A stretch of DNA of 64,000 nucleotides from Nitrosomonadales bacterium (lineage in GTDB: Bacteria; Pseudomonadota; Gammaproteobacteria; Burkholderiales; Gallionellaceae). A program made the translations under genes and the position numbers. The stretch lies in the NCBI GenBank assembly GCA_023259055.1, contig JAHFQZ010000005.1, positions 62,001-126,000 of the forward strand, read 5' to 3'. The notes under the pieces were generated by a model, which was not told where the DNA came from, searched no databases, and worked only from the letters and a program-made list of their open reading frames with translations. Below, in pieces: positions 8,800 to 17,814 of this stretch. How positions within the stretch are numbered: position 1 is the stretch's first letter; each line of letters starts with the position of its first letter.

Positions 8800-9231
8800 T
8801 TACTTGCCTTTGACGATGGTGACGGTATTGACGAAGGTTATGCGGGGGAATGTCCGGTCCAGCGCTTTGCTCTTGAAGTTTTCGAGGGACGAATTGCTGT
8901 CAAATTCTATGACATCGCCTTTTTTCATCTTGGTCGTTCTTGCTGCGAGCCAGCGGGTCTGGTCGCCCTGTTTGATTTCGATATAGGTGAAGGTCGGGAC
9001 GTCGATGGTGCTGACGACAGTGGCTGTTTCCATCTTATCGACTTCGGGTGTTTCGGGAGATGCCATCGCAGAATCTTTGGCGCCAGTGGCCGGATGTCCG
9101 GGAGGCAAAGTGAAGGATGAGGGCGGGGGCAATTTCTCAGGCGGCGGTGCCAAGGGTTTGTCGGCAGGTTTATTTTCGCATGCGGAGAGGGTTAACACGG
9201 CGAGAACGGTGATAAGGGCGGTGTGTTTCAT
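8800..9231 (-). CDS. Predicted lipoprotein with NrfJ-like/OB-fold domain
   Basis: A 143-aa envelope protein. ATG 9231 is chosen because it follows AAGGAAACC and begins a lipoprotein signal (MKHTALITVLAVLTLSAC, lipobox LSAC); the longer frame upstream lacks a start with a site. After a proline-rich spacer (residues 25-50), residues 70-140 (TATVVSTIDVPTFTYIEI, TRWLAARTTKMKKGDVIEF, SKALDRTFPRITFV) match a small beta-barrel domain seen in NrfJ-like and related bacterial proteins, where the RTF-ITFV ending is conserved. The function is unknown; periplasmic-facing and membrane-anchored by lipid is the inference. Confidence 0.75.
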   Translation of the reverse strand: MKHTALITVLAVLTLSACENKPADKPLAPPPEKLPPPSSFTLPPGHPATGAKDSAMASPETPEVDKMETATVVSTIDVPTFTYIEIKQGDQTRWLAARTTKMKKGDVIEFDSNSSLENFKSKALDRTFPRITFVNTVTIVKGK

Positions 9232-9437
9232 TTGGTTTCCTTGTTTGGGGTTTAGCCGGATAAATGATACTGCCAAAATTCGGCCTGCGGCTTTCGCCAT
9301 TCAAATTGCCGTTGTTAGACTGGCCGGGCTGGAATAGTTCAGGATTTGCCCAGGTGTGGGATTATTGAGGGCGGCACCCGCACCCGTTTGTGTTTCAGAT
9401 GGACTTTACTACTTGCCGCCCCGGTGATTGCTACAGA

Positions 9438-9842
9438 TTACATCCTGCCTCTTGGCCGAGCCATTTTTTCTTTGCACGCCGGGGATAGCTCGCCCTCATG
9501 CTGTTTGAGGCACTGCATGATTTTGCCTCCGCCGGGCTGGATGTCCTTGCAGAGTTTTTTCGCGTCCTCACCGCACTCTTCTTTCATCTCCTTAATCTTC
9601 TCTTTTGCCTTTGCGATTCTTTCCTTGCAGGCAGGTGACAATTCGTCTTTATGCTCCCTGAGGCATTTCGCGACACGGCCTTCCCCCTTTGGCACGTCCT
9701 TGCAAAGCTTGGCCGCGTCATCGGCACAGGGCCTGCCGCCCGCTTCTGCCGAAGCAACCGCTGCCAGAGACAGGCAAAACACTCCTGCGAGTACAGCAGG
9801 CCATTTCAGTTGAACGCCGGAAAATGCAGATATGCTTTTCAT
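9438..9842 (-). CDS. Secreted Cys-rich repeat protein (GLG1-like repeats)
   Basis: A 134-aa protein with a signal peptide (about residues 1-32, cleavage after ASA). The mature part is two tandem 45-residue units, each with four cysteines in the order C-x6-LC-(x)-KCL/QCL-x-SPAC: PCADDAAKLCKDV..KCLREHKDELSPAC and CGEDAKKLCKDI..QCLKQHEGELSPAC. This is the pattern of the cysteine-rich GLG1 (FGF-receptor-type) repeat, which occurs in bacterial periplasmic proteins of unknown role. The four Cys probably form two disulfides per unit. Start ATG 9842 follows AAGGAG. No operon partner is visible. Confidence 0.75.
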   Translation of the reverse strand: MKSISAFSGVQLKWPAVLAGVFCLSLAAVASAEAGGRPCADDAAKLCKDVPKGEGRVAKCLREHKDELSPACKERIAKAKEKIKEMKEECGEDAKKLCKDIQPGGGKIMQCLKQHEGELSPACKEKMARPRGRM

Positions 9843-10039
9843 ATGCCTTGCTCCTTTTCAGTGGTTAGACAAGCGGAATTGTTATAAACGGCACAGAGGA
9901 AATTTCACGGGTATTGTGCCGGTCTGCTATAAACGCGGCAGCCTGGTGAGTAGATGACAGGGGCGATCAGATGACAAGCGCTTCGATGCGCTGCAGGAAT
10001 ACGCCCATCAATTCAGAGAATGAATGAGATTAAACTATT

Positions 10040-10255
10040 ATGATGAACCACGAACACCTTGAGCTGCTGGTTACCCGCGAGATGCCTTTCGGCAAATACA
10101 AAGGACGGTTGATTGCCGACCTGCCGGGGCAGTATCTCAACTGGTTTGCCCGCAAGGGCTTTCCGCCCGGCGAAATCGGTCTGCTGCTGGCGCTGATGCA
10201 GGAGCTGGATCACAATGGGCTGTCATCTTTACTTGATCCGTTGCGCAATCGATAG
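10040..10255 (+). CDS. DUF3820 family small protein
   Basis: A 71-aa protein almost fully covered by the DUF3820 signature: MPFGKYKGRLIADLPGQYLNWF followed by KGFPPGEIGLLLALMQELDHNGL. The family is widespread in proteobacteria and was tagged as quorum-sensing-regulated in Pseudomonas; its biochemical role is unknown. The start could be either of the two adjacent ATG codons at 10040 and 10043; neither has a strong ribosome site. The gene stands alone, 100 bp ahead of the kinase gene. Confidence 0.85.
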   Translation: MMNHEHLELLVTREMPFGKYKGRLIADLPGQYLNWFARKGFPPGEIGLLLALMQELDHNGLSSLLDPLRNR

Positions 10256-10356
10256 CACGATAGGTTCGCCCCGTTGGGGTATCGTGGATAGAATGCACAA
10301 TTGAATAACGGTGGCGACCTTCGCCATTCTTAAGTTAATCATGAGGATTTACACAC

Positions 10357-11634
10357 ATGGATTTGCCATACAGGCTGGGTAAGTTCGAGCTGGACAAACA
10401 GATCGGGATAGGCGCGACGGGGAAGGTCTATCATGCGCTGGATACGTTCACCGGCCAGGAAGTGGCGGTGAAAGTGATCGATGAGGCGGTGCTCCATGAT
10501 CCCGAGTTCAACGAAACATGCCGCAGGCAATTCCTCAATGAGGCTGCGCTCGCCGGGCGGCTGGCGCATCCGCATGTTGTTTCGATTCTGGAAGCATCGG
10601 TAACGGAAGATTCCGGCCATGTGGTGATGGAATACGTGCCGGGAGGCAACCTGGTGCGGTATACCTATCATGACAATTTGCTGCCAGTCGCTGATGTGCT
10701 CCAGATTATCTACAAGTGCTGTAATGCGCTCGATTACGCATTCAGCCAGGGCATCATTCACCGGGATATCAAGCCCGGCAACATCATGGTCGTTTCCGGT
10801 ACCAATGTAAAAATCGCGGACTTCGGATCTTCCGTATTTTACAAGGAGCAGATCACGCAGGCGGTGACTTCGGGAACGCCTTCCTATATGTCGCTGGAAC
10901 ACATCAGGGGCCATAACCTGAGCCATCTCAGTGATATGTACTCGCTCGGGATCATGGCTTACGAGCTGCTTACCGGAAGGTTGCCGTTCGAGGCTGACAC
11001 TCTGGACAAGCTGCTCGATGCCATCGCCACCAGGGAAGCCGAGCCCCCGAGCGCACGCCGAAACGGGATTCCTTTTGAGCTGGACAAAATCGTCCTCAGG
11101 ATGATCGCGAAGAATCCGGTGGACCGCTATCCAACCTGGGCGGCGCTTGAATCCGAAATCGCCAAGCTGGGCCGGTTCGGCATATCCCAGCAAGAGACAT
11201 CCGATAGCGAGAAGTTCGGCATATTGCGGGCAATACCCGAGTTACGCGAATTCCCCGATCCGGAAATCTGGGAACTCGTCCAGGCCAGCAAATGGTCCAG
11301 GTTCCCGGCGCGCGCCGTTGTCTTGCGTGAGAACGAACCCGGCCATAGCATGTATATCCTGACTTCGGGAACCATGAAGGTGACCAGGCAGGAGCGCTTG
11401 ATTAACGTCATCAAGGGCGGCGAATATTTTGGAGAAATGTCCTACATCCAGCGGGGATCAAACCGCCAGGCTACGCTGGAGACCATGTCGGACGTGACAG
11501 TAGCCGAGTTTACCTTTGAGGCGCTGGAAAAACTGAGCGCCAGCTGCGAATTGCGTTTTGTGAAATCCTTGTTGCGCTCCATGACAGAGCGGCTGGTGTC
11601 TGCCGATATTCGCATCGTGCGCATGTATGGCTGA
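10357..11634 (+). CDS. Ser/Thr protein kinase fused to a cyclic-nucleotide-binding domain
   Basis: A 425-aa cytosolic protein. Residues 10-275 form a complete Hanks-type kinase: glycine loop GIGATGKV (17-24), Lys39 in AVKVID, catalytic HRDIKPGN (His135, Asp137) and DFG at 155-157. The activation segment reads TPSYMSLEHI, so the usual APE triad is SLE. Residues about 300-420 are a cNMP-binding/cap-like beta-roll with LRENEPGHSMYILTSGTMKV and GGEYFGEMSYIQRGSNRQAT, the last resembling the phosphate-binding cassette. No membrane helix is present, unlike PASTA-type kinases. The fusion suggests kinase activity gated by a cyclic nucleotide; this is inference. A predicted nucleotide cyclase is encoded in the same window at 56.4 kb. 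Confidence 0.93.
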   Translation: MDLPYRLGKFELDKQIGIGATGKVYHALDTFTGQEVAVKVIDEAVLHDPEFNETCRRQFLNEAALAGRLAHPHVVSILEASVTEDSGHVVMEYVPGGNLVRYTYHDNLLPVADVLQIIYKCCNALDYAFSQGIIHRDIKPGNIMVVSGTNVKIADFGSSVFYKEQITQAVTSGTPSYMSLEHIRGHNLSHLSDMYSLGIMAYELLTGRLPFEADTLDKLLDAIATREAEPPSARRNGIPFELDKIVLRMIAKNPVDRYPTWAALESEIAKLGRFGISQQETSDSEKFGILRAIPELREFPDPEIWELVQASKWSRFPARAVVLRENEPGHSMYILTSGTMKVTRQERLINVIKGGEYFGEMSYIQRGSNRQATLETMSDVTVAEFTFEALEKLSASCELRFVKSLLRSMTERLVSADIRIVRMYG

Positions 11635-11697
11635 TGCCTGGCAAGGCCAGAGGGTGCCTGGCCTGCGAGAATAATCGTTGCTGGCATTTTATGCTCA

Positions 11698-11715
11698 ATG
11701 TGCGGCACCGCACAT
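11698..11715. promoter_or_regulatory. Near-perfect 18-bp palindrome upstream of the yihY-like gene
   Basis: ATGTGCGG-CA-CCGCACAT, 36 bp before the start of the next gene. It could be an operator for a dimeric regulator or a hairpin closing the kinase gene; there is no T-run. Assignment is tentative. Confidence 0.3.
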
Positions 11716-11750
11716 CGGCTGCAAGCCCGCCGCGCTAGAATCTGCTACCC

Positions 11751-12656
11751 ATGAAGATCATTGACCCCCGCACAACCCACGTCCTGAAAAACCCTGTTGC
11801 ATTCACGCTTCAGGTGCTGAAAGCTTTTCAGGCCAACCAGGGTTTGCTGCTTGCAGGCGCAGTGGCCTATTACGCGCTGCTCTCCATCGTGCCGCTGCTC
11901 ATCCTTATGGTGATCGCGCTGTCACACGTGATCGACCAGGGCGTGCTCCTGGCTACTTTGCGCAGGGCGCTGGAATACGTGGCGCCGGGCAAAGGCAGTG
12001 CGGTGGTGGTGGAACTGAAGGCGTTCCTCGATCACCGCGAGGTGATCGGCATGGTGCTGTTTGTCACGATGCTGTTTTTCAGCTCACTCGGCTTCAAGGT
12101 GCTGGAGACCGCGATGTCGGTGATTTTTCTGCACCGCATGGCGGAGCATAAGCGGCCTTTGCTTGTTTCCATGCTGCTGCCCTTCAGTTACATTTTTTTC
12201 ATTGGTGCGGCGCTGTTCGTGGGCACGTTCGTGATCGTCGACCTGATGGCGATAGGCGGCGAGAATATTGTCCTGCTGGGACATAGCTGGTCGCTGGGCG
12301 GTTTCTCGCGCTTGATGATCTACATCGTTGGAGTCATCGGGGAAATCCTGCTCATATCCGCGTTCTACTACTTCATGCCGGCAGGCAGGCTGTCGGTGCA
12401 GCACGCGTTGATTGGCGGCGCCACGGCGAGCTTGCTGTGGGAAATTATCCGTCATGCGCTAGGCTGGTATTTCGGTACGCTGTCGCAAGTGAGCGTGGTG
12501 TACGGTTCGCTCACTACGTCCATCATCGTGCTGCTTAGCCTGGAAGTGGCCGCCACGCTGCTGTTGCTGGGCGCACAGGTGATAGCGGAATACGAACGCA
12601 TCGAAATTGGCGATGCCCAGAAAAAGCCGGTGCCGAAGCGCACCAAAGCAGCATGA
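11751..12656 (+). CDS. YihY/virulence factor BrkB family membrane protein
   Basis: A 301-aa inner-membrane protein with six predicted helices. Family marks are the N-terminal FQANQGLLLAGAVAYYALLSIVPLL, the central LLPFSYIFFIGAALF and the C-terminal GATASLLWEIIRHALGWYF followed by VYGSLTTSIIVLLSLEVAATLLLLGAQ. Members were once annotated as RNase BN in error; a transport or envelope role is suspected but not proven. The C-terminal tail is basic and cytosolic. ATG 11751 lacks a strong ribosome site. The length is normal for the family. Confidence 0.92.
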   Translation: MKIIDPRTTHVLKNPVAFTLQVLKAFQANQGLLLAGAVAYYALLSIVPLLILMVIALSHVIDQGVLLATLRRALEYVAPGKGSAVVVELKAFLDHREVIGMVLFVTMLFFSSLGFKVLETAMSVIFLHRMAEHKRPLLVSMLLPFSYIFFIGAALFVGTFVIVDLMAIGGENIVLLGHSWSLGGFSRLMIYIVGVIGEILLISAFYYFMPAGRLSVQHALIGGATASLLWEIIRHALGWYFGTLSQVSVVYGSLTTSIIVLLSLEVAATLLLLGAQVIAEYERIEIGDAQKKPVPKRTKAA

Positions 12657-12735
12657 ATCAACCGCGCTATATTGCTTCAAGTTCGGACTGCTGTTTCAGA
12701 TTTGCTTTGCCCTCATTCTTGAAAAGGACGTGTCG

Positions 12736-13236
12736 ATGAACAGGCTACTGTTAGCGATGTTGCTGGTATTGACGGCATTGCCGGTGCGCGCAACCGGCGT
12801 GGGCGGAATGTTCGAGCAGGGGAGCTCTCAATTTTCACTGATGGCGGGGAATGGTTATGCGTTGAACAATAGCTATTTCGTCATTGGTGCGAGCGCGAGC
12901 TATTACGTGGTTGATGGGCTGGGTATCGGATTGTCCCTGGAGAATTGGTCGGGGAGTGGCCCCGGTATCATCAAGTACGCGCCTTTTGCGCAGTACGTTT
13001 TCTATCAGGAATCATTTCTGCAGCCGTATGTCGGCGGGTTTTATCGCCACACCGCTATAGCTGGCCTGCCCGGCATCAATTCGGTTGGCGAACGCGTCGG
13101 AGTCTATTTCGCTTCCGGTTCCAATGCCTATATAGGTATCGGCTTCGTCCATGAGTCCTACATTGATTGTCAGAGGGCGATTTACTTTACGTGCAGTTCA
13201 ACCTATCCAGACATTAGTTTTACCTTCGGATTTTGA
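12736..13236 (+). CDS. Predicted outer-membrane beta-barrel protein
   Basis: A 166-aa protein starting at ATG 12736, preceded by AAAAGG; a longer frame to 12607 overlaps yihY and lacks a signal. MNRLLLAMLLVLTALPVRAT is a signal peptide. The mature part alternates hydrophobic and polar residues with many Gly, Tyr and Phe and ends in ISFTFGF, a terminal aromatic of the type recognised by the Bam machinery. The segments ASASYYVVDGLGIGLSLEN and YAPFAQYVFYQESFLQPYVGG resemble small OmpA/OmpW-type eight-stranded barrels. The exact family and function are unknown. Confidence 0.75.
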   Translation: MNRLLLAMLLVLTALPVRATGVGGMFEQGSSQFSLMAGNGYALNNSYFVIGASASYYVVDGLGIGLSLENWSGSGPGIIKYAPFAQYVFYQESFLQPYVGGFYRHTAIAGLPGINSVGERVGVYFASGSNAYIGIGFVHESYIDCQRAIYFTCSSTYPDISFTFGF

Positions 13237-13283
13237 TGAAGGGTACCTGAGGTGATTCAGTTTGGAAATAATGGAGTAACAGT

Positions 13284-14354
13284 GTGATTTCAGCGAAGCA
13301 CCGCGAATTTTGCAAGGCTGCTACCGGCGCCGGTCTGCACTATGTTACCGATGGCTATGCCGGCATCAGCCGGCGACGTTCCGGCAAGGGATGGAGTTAC
13401 AGCGATGCGGACGGCGCTCGCATCGGCGACCCGGCTATTCGCAAGCGGCTCAACGCGCTGGCAATTCCGCCGGCGTGGATCCAAGTCTGGATTTGCCCTG
13501 ATCCGGACGGTCACATCCAGGTGACTGCGCGCGATGCTCGCGGGCGCAAACAGTATCGTTACCATCCTTCGTATCGCGAAGCGCGCGACCAATCCAAGTT
13601 TCGCCGCATGCTCGAATTCAGCGAGATTCTGCCTGTGTTGCGGGAGCGCGTGGAACGCGATCTGCGCGCAGGCGAACTGACCCGGCGCCAAATGCTCGCC
13701 ACGGTGGTGCGGCTGCTGGACAGGACTATGATCCGCGTCGGCAACGACGAATACGCGAAAGAGAACCGCTCCTATGGGCTGACGACGATGCGCAGCAAGC
13801 ATGCGCAGGTCACGGGGACGCTGTTGCGCTTCAGCTTCCGTGGCAAGAGCGGGGTCGAGCACTCGGTGACGGTTGACGACTCCCGGCTGGCCCGCATCGT
13901 GCAGCGCTGTCAGGATACGCACGGTCAGGAAATATTTCAGTATCTCGATGCCTTCGGCAAGCGCAAACCGATTTTATCGGATGATGTTAACGATTATCTG
14001 CGGGAAGTCAGCGGCCGTGACATTACGGCCAAGGATTTTCGAACCTGGGGCGGCACCATGGTTGCTGCCGCAGCGTTGCGGGCGATGGGGCCTGCGATCA
14101 GCCGCAGCGAGGCGGAACGCAACATCGTGCAGGCGCTCGACGCGGTGGCGGAACGGCTTGGCAACACGCGCGCGGTGTGCCGCAAGTATTACGTGCATCC
14201 CGCGCTGCTGATTGCATATCACCTGGGACTCACGGCTCCGTTTTCTCCGGTGGTGGAGACGCGCAACGCCCGCCGCGCGTTGTCGCCCGCCGCGCTACGG
14301 CGCGACGAGGTAGTGGTGCTGCAATTTCTCCATGAATCGGTTTCTGCCGGGTAG
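13284..14354 (+). CDS. DNA topoisomerase IB (poxvirus type)
   Basis: A 356-aa eukaryal/poxvirus-like topoisomerase that relaxes supercoils by transient 3'-phosphotyrosyl nicks. Residues about 15-90 form the N-terminal DNA clamp (GYAGISRRRSGKGWSY, ALAIPPAWIQVWICPDPDGHIQ), then QYRYHP. The catalytic domain holds the Arg/Lys motifs (RVGNDEYAKENRSYGLTTM with the catalytic Arg, and FRTWGGTMVAAAAL) and the nucleophile Tyr303 in CRKYYVHP. The start is GTG 13284, well spaced from GGAG at 13273. Bacterial members are often horizontally scattered; base composition matches neighbours. Confidence 0.95.
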   Translation: MISAKHREFCKAATGAGLHYVTDGYAGISRRRSGKGWSYSDADGARIGDPAIRKRLNALAIPPAWIQVWICPDPDGHIQVTARDARGRKQYRYHPSYREARDQSKFRRMLEFSEILPVLRERVERDLRAGELTRRQMLATVVRLLDRTMIRVGNDEYAKENRSYGLTTMRSKHAQVTGTLLRFSFRGKSGVEHSVTVDDSRLARIVQRCQDTHGQEIFQYLDAFGKRKPILSDDVNDYLREVSGRDITAKDFRTWGGTMVAAAALRAMGPAISRSEAERNIVQALDAVAERLGNTRAVCRKYYVHPALLIAYHLGLTAPFSPVVETRNARRALSPAALRRDEVVVLQFLHESVSAG

Positions 14355-14383
14355 CCTGGCTGGCAACCTTCTGTCAGCCAGGC
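14354..14383. terminator. Hairpin between convergent genes
   Basis: GCCTGGCTG and its inverse CAGCCAGGC with a 12-base loop lie between the stop codons of the topoisomerase and the convergent lipoprotein gene. There is no T-tract, so termination is possible but unproven. Confidence 0.4.
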
Positions 14384-14384
14384 G

Positions 14385-14837
14385 CTATTCGCAGAGCTCG
14401 CCCGGTTTCAGCTCAAAGAAACGGGGAAACTCGGTAGGGTGTCCCGCCAGCACTTTCACGCAATCGCCCACCTTGTAGCGTCCGTAGCTCATCACCTCGA
14501 TGCGCTCCGTGCTGCCTAGCGGCTGCACGGTGTAACGGTTTGCACCGTGGGCGATCTGCGGCAGTTCATCGCGTCGGCCGCCCACCGTACTGCCCATGCC
14601 CAGCATTACACCGCCGAAACTGCCGCCACTACCGCTGCCGACACCGACGCTAAAGCCGACGCCTGTTCTGCTGTCGTGGGGGCTGTTCGCTTGCGCCTGT
14701 TTACGCTCTGTTTCGGTGAATTCATGTATGTCCACGACTGTCGCCAATCTTACGTACCGAGCATCCTCTTCCAGTTTTGGTGTGCTCTGGCAAGCGGCAA
14801 GCAACGCCAGCAATATCGCTGCAATAATTGTTTTCAT
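14385..14837 (-). CDS. Predicted outer-membrane lipoprotein with Gly-rich segment
   Basis: A 150-aa lipoprotein. ATG 14837 follows GAGGAGCTC and begins MKTIIAAILLALLAACQST with lipobox LAAC. The middle (residues 60-88) is glycine/serine-rich (VGFSVGVGSGSGGSFGG) and recalls the glycine-zipper segment of SlyB/Pcp-type lipoproteins. The C-terminal part, VMSYGRYKVGDCVKVLAGHP, looks like a small beta-domain and ends with PGELCE. It could be a cell-envelope stress lipoprotein; no partner gene is next to it. Confidence 0.75.
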   Translation of the reverse strand: MKTIIAAILLALLAACQSTPKLEEDARYVRLATVVDIHEFTETERKQAQANSPHDSRTGVGFSVGVGSGSGGSFGGVMLGMGSTVGGRRDELPQIAHGANRYTVQPLGSTERIEVMSYGRYKVGDCVKVLAGHPTEFPRFFELKPGELCE

Positions 14838-14998
14838 CCTTGAGCTCCTCGCCAAAATTCAGATGGACTTTACTATCTCACTTAACTGGACTGATTGCCA
14901 CTGCCAAGAGTTCCGCATCGACCTCATACCAGCAGTCAAAAGGGGCAGCATCGGCTGGTTGTTTGATTTTGTCCAGAATAGCCACCAAGTTCAGCACG

Positions 14999-15096
14999 CG
15001 TCATTGCGAGGAGCGCGGCGACGTGGCAATCCAGATGCTTCTATGCATAAAGGCATTTTTGATTAGCTGGATTGCCGTGCTTTGCTCGCAATGACG
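14999..15096. repeat. 98-bp MITE-like palindromic element (CGTCATTGCGAG type)
   Basis: Perfect 12-bp terminal inverted repeats CGTCATTGCGAG and CTCGCAATGACG. Inner inverted pieces GGCAATCCAG and CTGGATTGCC complete a long imperfect hairpin. It has no coding capacity. This kind of 'CATTGCGAGGAGCG...CGCAATGACG' unit is common in proteobacterial genomes. It occupies the 440-bp gap between the lipoprotein gene and tex; the rest of that gap (15097-15278) shows nothing recognisable. Confidence 0.85.
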
Positions 15097-15278
15097 GCTC
15101 TTTTAATGTGCAACAGAACTTTGTGGTTTATCGGGATTTCTGTTTTGAAAGAAAAATGGAATAAAGCGCAGCGCAAAACCGGGAGTGTAATCGGCAACTG
15201 CTTCAAAATCTGTGCGAATCTGCATAATCTGCGGATCGAACTGCTTCGTAGGGGAACGAAAATTCACCAGAGTAAAAG

Positions 15279-17627
15279 TCACCCCTTGAACTTGGCAAAC
15301 GCCGCCGCCATCGCGCCACCTTGCGCGGGTTGACGTTCTTCCTGCCGTTTGTGCTGCGTCAGGCGTTTGGCATCGGTTCCGCGATCGCGCGGGGCACCGC
15401 CCTTGCCACTTTCGGCAGCGCTGTCGGTCAACCGCATCGTCAGCGCGATGCGTTTGCGTTTCTCATCCACTTCCAGCACCTTGACCTTCACCACCTGTCC
15501 CGCTTTGACGACGGTGTGCGGGTCCTTGACGAAGGAGTTGGAGAGCGCCGAGATGTGCACCAGCCCGTCCTGATGCACACCGATGTCGACGAAGGCGCCG
15601 AACGCCGCGACGTTGGTGACCACGCCTTCGAGGATCATGTCCGGTTTGAGGTCTTTCATTTCCTCGACGCCTTCCCTGAAGGTGGCGGTGGTGAATTCGG
15701 GACGCGGATCGCGCCCCGGTTTTTCCAGTTCGCTGAGAATGTCGCTGATCGTGGGCACGCCGAACTGTTCATCGGCGTATTTGCCGGGGTTGAGCGACTT
15801 GAGCAACGCGCCGTCGCCGATCACTTCCTTGATGTTCTTGTTGATGTCGGCGAGAATTTTTTTCACCAGCGGATAGGACTCGGGGTGCACCGCCGATGCG
15901 TCGAGCGGATTGTCACCGCCCATGATGCGCAGGAAGCCCGCCGCCTGCACGAAGGTCTTGTCGCCCAGGCGCGGCACTTCCTTCAGGGCTGCGCGCGAGG
16001 CGAACATTCCGTGCATGTCGCGGTAGGAAACGATGCTTTGCGCGACACTGCCGGAGAGGCCGGATACGCGCGCCAGCAACGGAGCGGAGGCGGTGTTGAC
16101 GTCCACGCCCACCGCATTCACGCAGTCTTCGACCACGGCGTCCAGCGAGCGCGCCAATTGAAACTGTCCGACGTCGTGCTGGTACTGGCCGACACCGATG
16201 GATTTTGGGTCGATTTTCACCAGCTCCGCGAGCGGGTCTTGCAGGCGGCGCGCGATGGACACCGCGCCGCGCAGCGACACGTCCATGTCGGGCAGTTCGC
16301 GCGAGGCGAACTCGGAGGCGGAGTACACCGACGCGCCCGCTTCCGAAACGACGATAGAGGTGAGCTTGAGTTCCGGGCGCAGCTTGATTAAATCCTGTGC
16401 CAGTTTGTCGGTCTCGCGCGAGGCCGTGCCGTTGCCGATGGAGATCAGCGCGACATGGTGTTTCTCCGCCAGTTTGGCGAGCGTGTGCAGCGATCCATCC
16501 CAATCGTTCCTGGGCTGGTGCGGGTAGATCACGGCAGTGTCCAGCACCTTGCCGGTGGCATCCACGACGGCGACCTTCACGCCGGTGCGCAGGCCTGGGT
16601 CCAGTCCCATCGTGGCGCGCGGCCCGGCCGGAGCGGCGAGCAGCAGGTCTTTCAGGTTGCGCGCGAACACCCTGATCGCTTCGGTCTCGGAACGCTCGCG
16701 CAATGCGCCCATCAGTTCGTTCTCCAGGTGCAGGAAGCTTTTCACCCGCCAGGTCCAGCGCACTGTGTCAGCCAGCCATTTGTCGGCGGGGCGGTTCAGG
16801 TTGACGATGCCGAAGCGCTTGGCGATGCACGCCTCGCAGGGGTTAAGCGGCGCGTCCCATTTGGGCTTTTCCGCTTCGCTGTCGAGCCGCAGCGTAACAT
16901 TCAGCAGTTCCTCGCGGCGGCCACGGAACAGCGCCAGCGCACGGTGCGAGGGGATCGCGGCTAGCGGTTCTTGATAGTCGAAATAATCGGCGTACTTCGC
17001 GGCAGCCTCTTCCTTGCCTTCGATGACTTTGGCTTCGACCACGCCGTGCGTTTGCAGATATTCGCGCAGACTCTGCAACAGTTCGGCGTCTTCGGCGAAG
17101 CGTTCCATCAGGATGAAGCGCGCGCCGTCCAGCGCCGCCTTGGTGTCGGGCACGCCGGGGTTTTCGCCCTGATCGGAGGTGAAGGCGGGCTTCAGGTATT
17201 TGGCTGCTTCTTCTTCGGGATTAAGCATCGGGTCGGCCAGCAGCACATCGGCCAGCGGCAACAGCCCGGCTTCCAGCGCGATCTGCGCCTTGGTGCGGCG
17301 TTTCGGTTTGTACGGCAGGTACAGATCTTCCAGGCGGGTCTTGTCTTCGGCATGGCTGATCGCGGTCAGCAACTCCGGCGTCATCTTGTTCTGCTCATTG
17401 ATCGAGGCAATGATCGCCGCGCGCCGCTCCTCCAGTTCGCGCAGGTAGCGCAGGCGCTCTTCGAGCAGCCGCAGTTGTATATCGTCCAGTTCGCCGGTCG
17501 CTTCCTTGCGGTAACGGGCGATGAACGGGACGGTCGCTCCCTCGTCGAGCAGGGCGACGGCGGCGGCAACCTGGGCGGGTTTTGCGGAAATTTCGGTGGC
17601 GAGACGTTGTTCGATGGATGGCAGCAT
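15279..17627 (-). CDS. tex: Tex family transcription accessory / S1 RNA-binding protein
   Basis: A 782-aa cytosolic nucleic-acid-binding protein related to the eukaryotic transcription factor Spt6. Start [13 protein letters not shown] at 17627 matches the usual Tex beginning; a TTG 54 bp upstream is possible but less likely. The N-terminal helical part includes [19 protein letters not shown] and [13 protein letters not shown]; the YqgF-like domain has [17 protein letters not shown]; the helix-hairpin-helix part has [18 protein letters not shown]; and an S1 domain lies near residues 650-720 ([26 protein letters not shown]). The C-terminal tail is charged and low in complexity. The gene stands alone on the minus strand. 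Confidence 0.96.
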   Translation of the reverse strand: MLPSIEQRLATEISAKPAQVAAAVALLDEGATVPFIARYRKEATGELDDIQLRLLEERLRYLRELEERRAAIIASINEQNKMTPELLTAISHAEDKTRLEDLYLPYKPKRRTKAQIALEAGLLPLADVLLADPMLNPEEEAAKYLKPAFTSDQGENPGVPDTKAALDGARFILMERFAEDAELLQSLREYLQTHGVVEAKVIEGKEEAAAKYADYFDYQEPLAAIPSHRALALFRGRREELLNVTLRLDSEAEKPKWDAPLNPCEACIAKRFGIVNLNRPADKWLADTVRWTWRVKSFLHLENELMGALRERSETEAIRVFARNLKDLLLAAPAGPRATMGLDPGLRTGVKVAVVDATGKVLDTAVIYPHQPRNDWDGSLHTLAKLAEKHHVALISIGNGTASRETDKLAQDLIKLRPELKLTSIVVSEAGASVYSASEFASRELPDMDVSLRGAVSIARRLQDPLAELVKIDPKSIGVGQYQHDVGQFQLARSLDAVVEDCVNAVGVDVNTASAPLLARVSGLSGSVAQSIVSYRDMHGMFASRAALKEVPRLGDKTFVQAAGFLRIMGGDNPLDASAVHPESYPLVKKILADINKNIKEVIGDGALLKSLNPGKYADEQFGVPTISDILSELEKPGRDPRPEFTTATFREGVEEMKDLKPDMILEGVVTNVAAFGAFVDIGVHQDGLVHISALSNSFVKDPHTVVKAGQVVKVKVLEVDEKRKRIALTMRLTDSAAESGKGGAPRDRGTDAKRLTQHKRQEERQPAQGGAMAAAFAKFKG

Positions 17628-17814
17628 GGGAGTCTGGGTGGTTGGAAATAATGGAGTAGCCAGCCGATTAAAGCTGTTCAAAAAAACGGCGTGGATTCTA
17701 TCTGATAGATGATACGGCTGGTGAGAAACAATTTCTGCGAGAAACGGGTTCGGTGAAAGGCTGGTCGAGCTGCCGAAGGGGTAAGCGTTGATGTTTCTTA
17801 TCCCCTGATTGTGC

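Noticed and set aside
10339..11193. Open frame of 284 codons antisense to the kinase gene
   Set aside because: Shadow of the kinase frame with no ribosome site or family features.
12607..12735. Upstream extension of the outer-membrane protein frame
   Set aside because: It overlaps the yihY-like gene; the signal peptide and ribosome site support ATG 12736.
14999..15096. Palindrome considered as a terminator or small RNA
   Set aside because: The 12-bp terminal inverted repeats and common repeat type fit a MITE-like unit better; no promoter or T-run.
15321..16391. Long open frame of 356 codons on the plus strand
   Set aside because: It lies antisense to tex, has Arg/His/Val-rich composition typical of shadow frames in GC-rich DNA, and matches no family.
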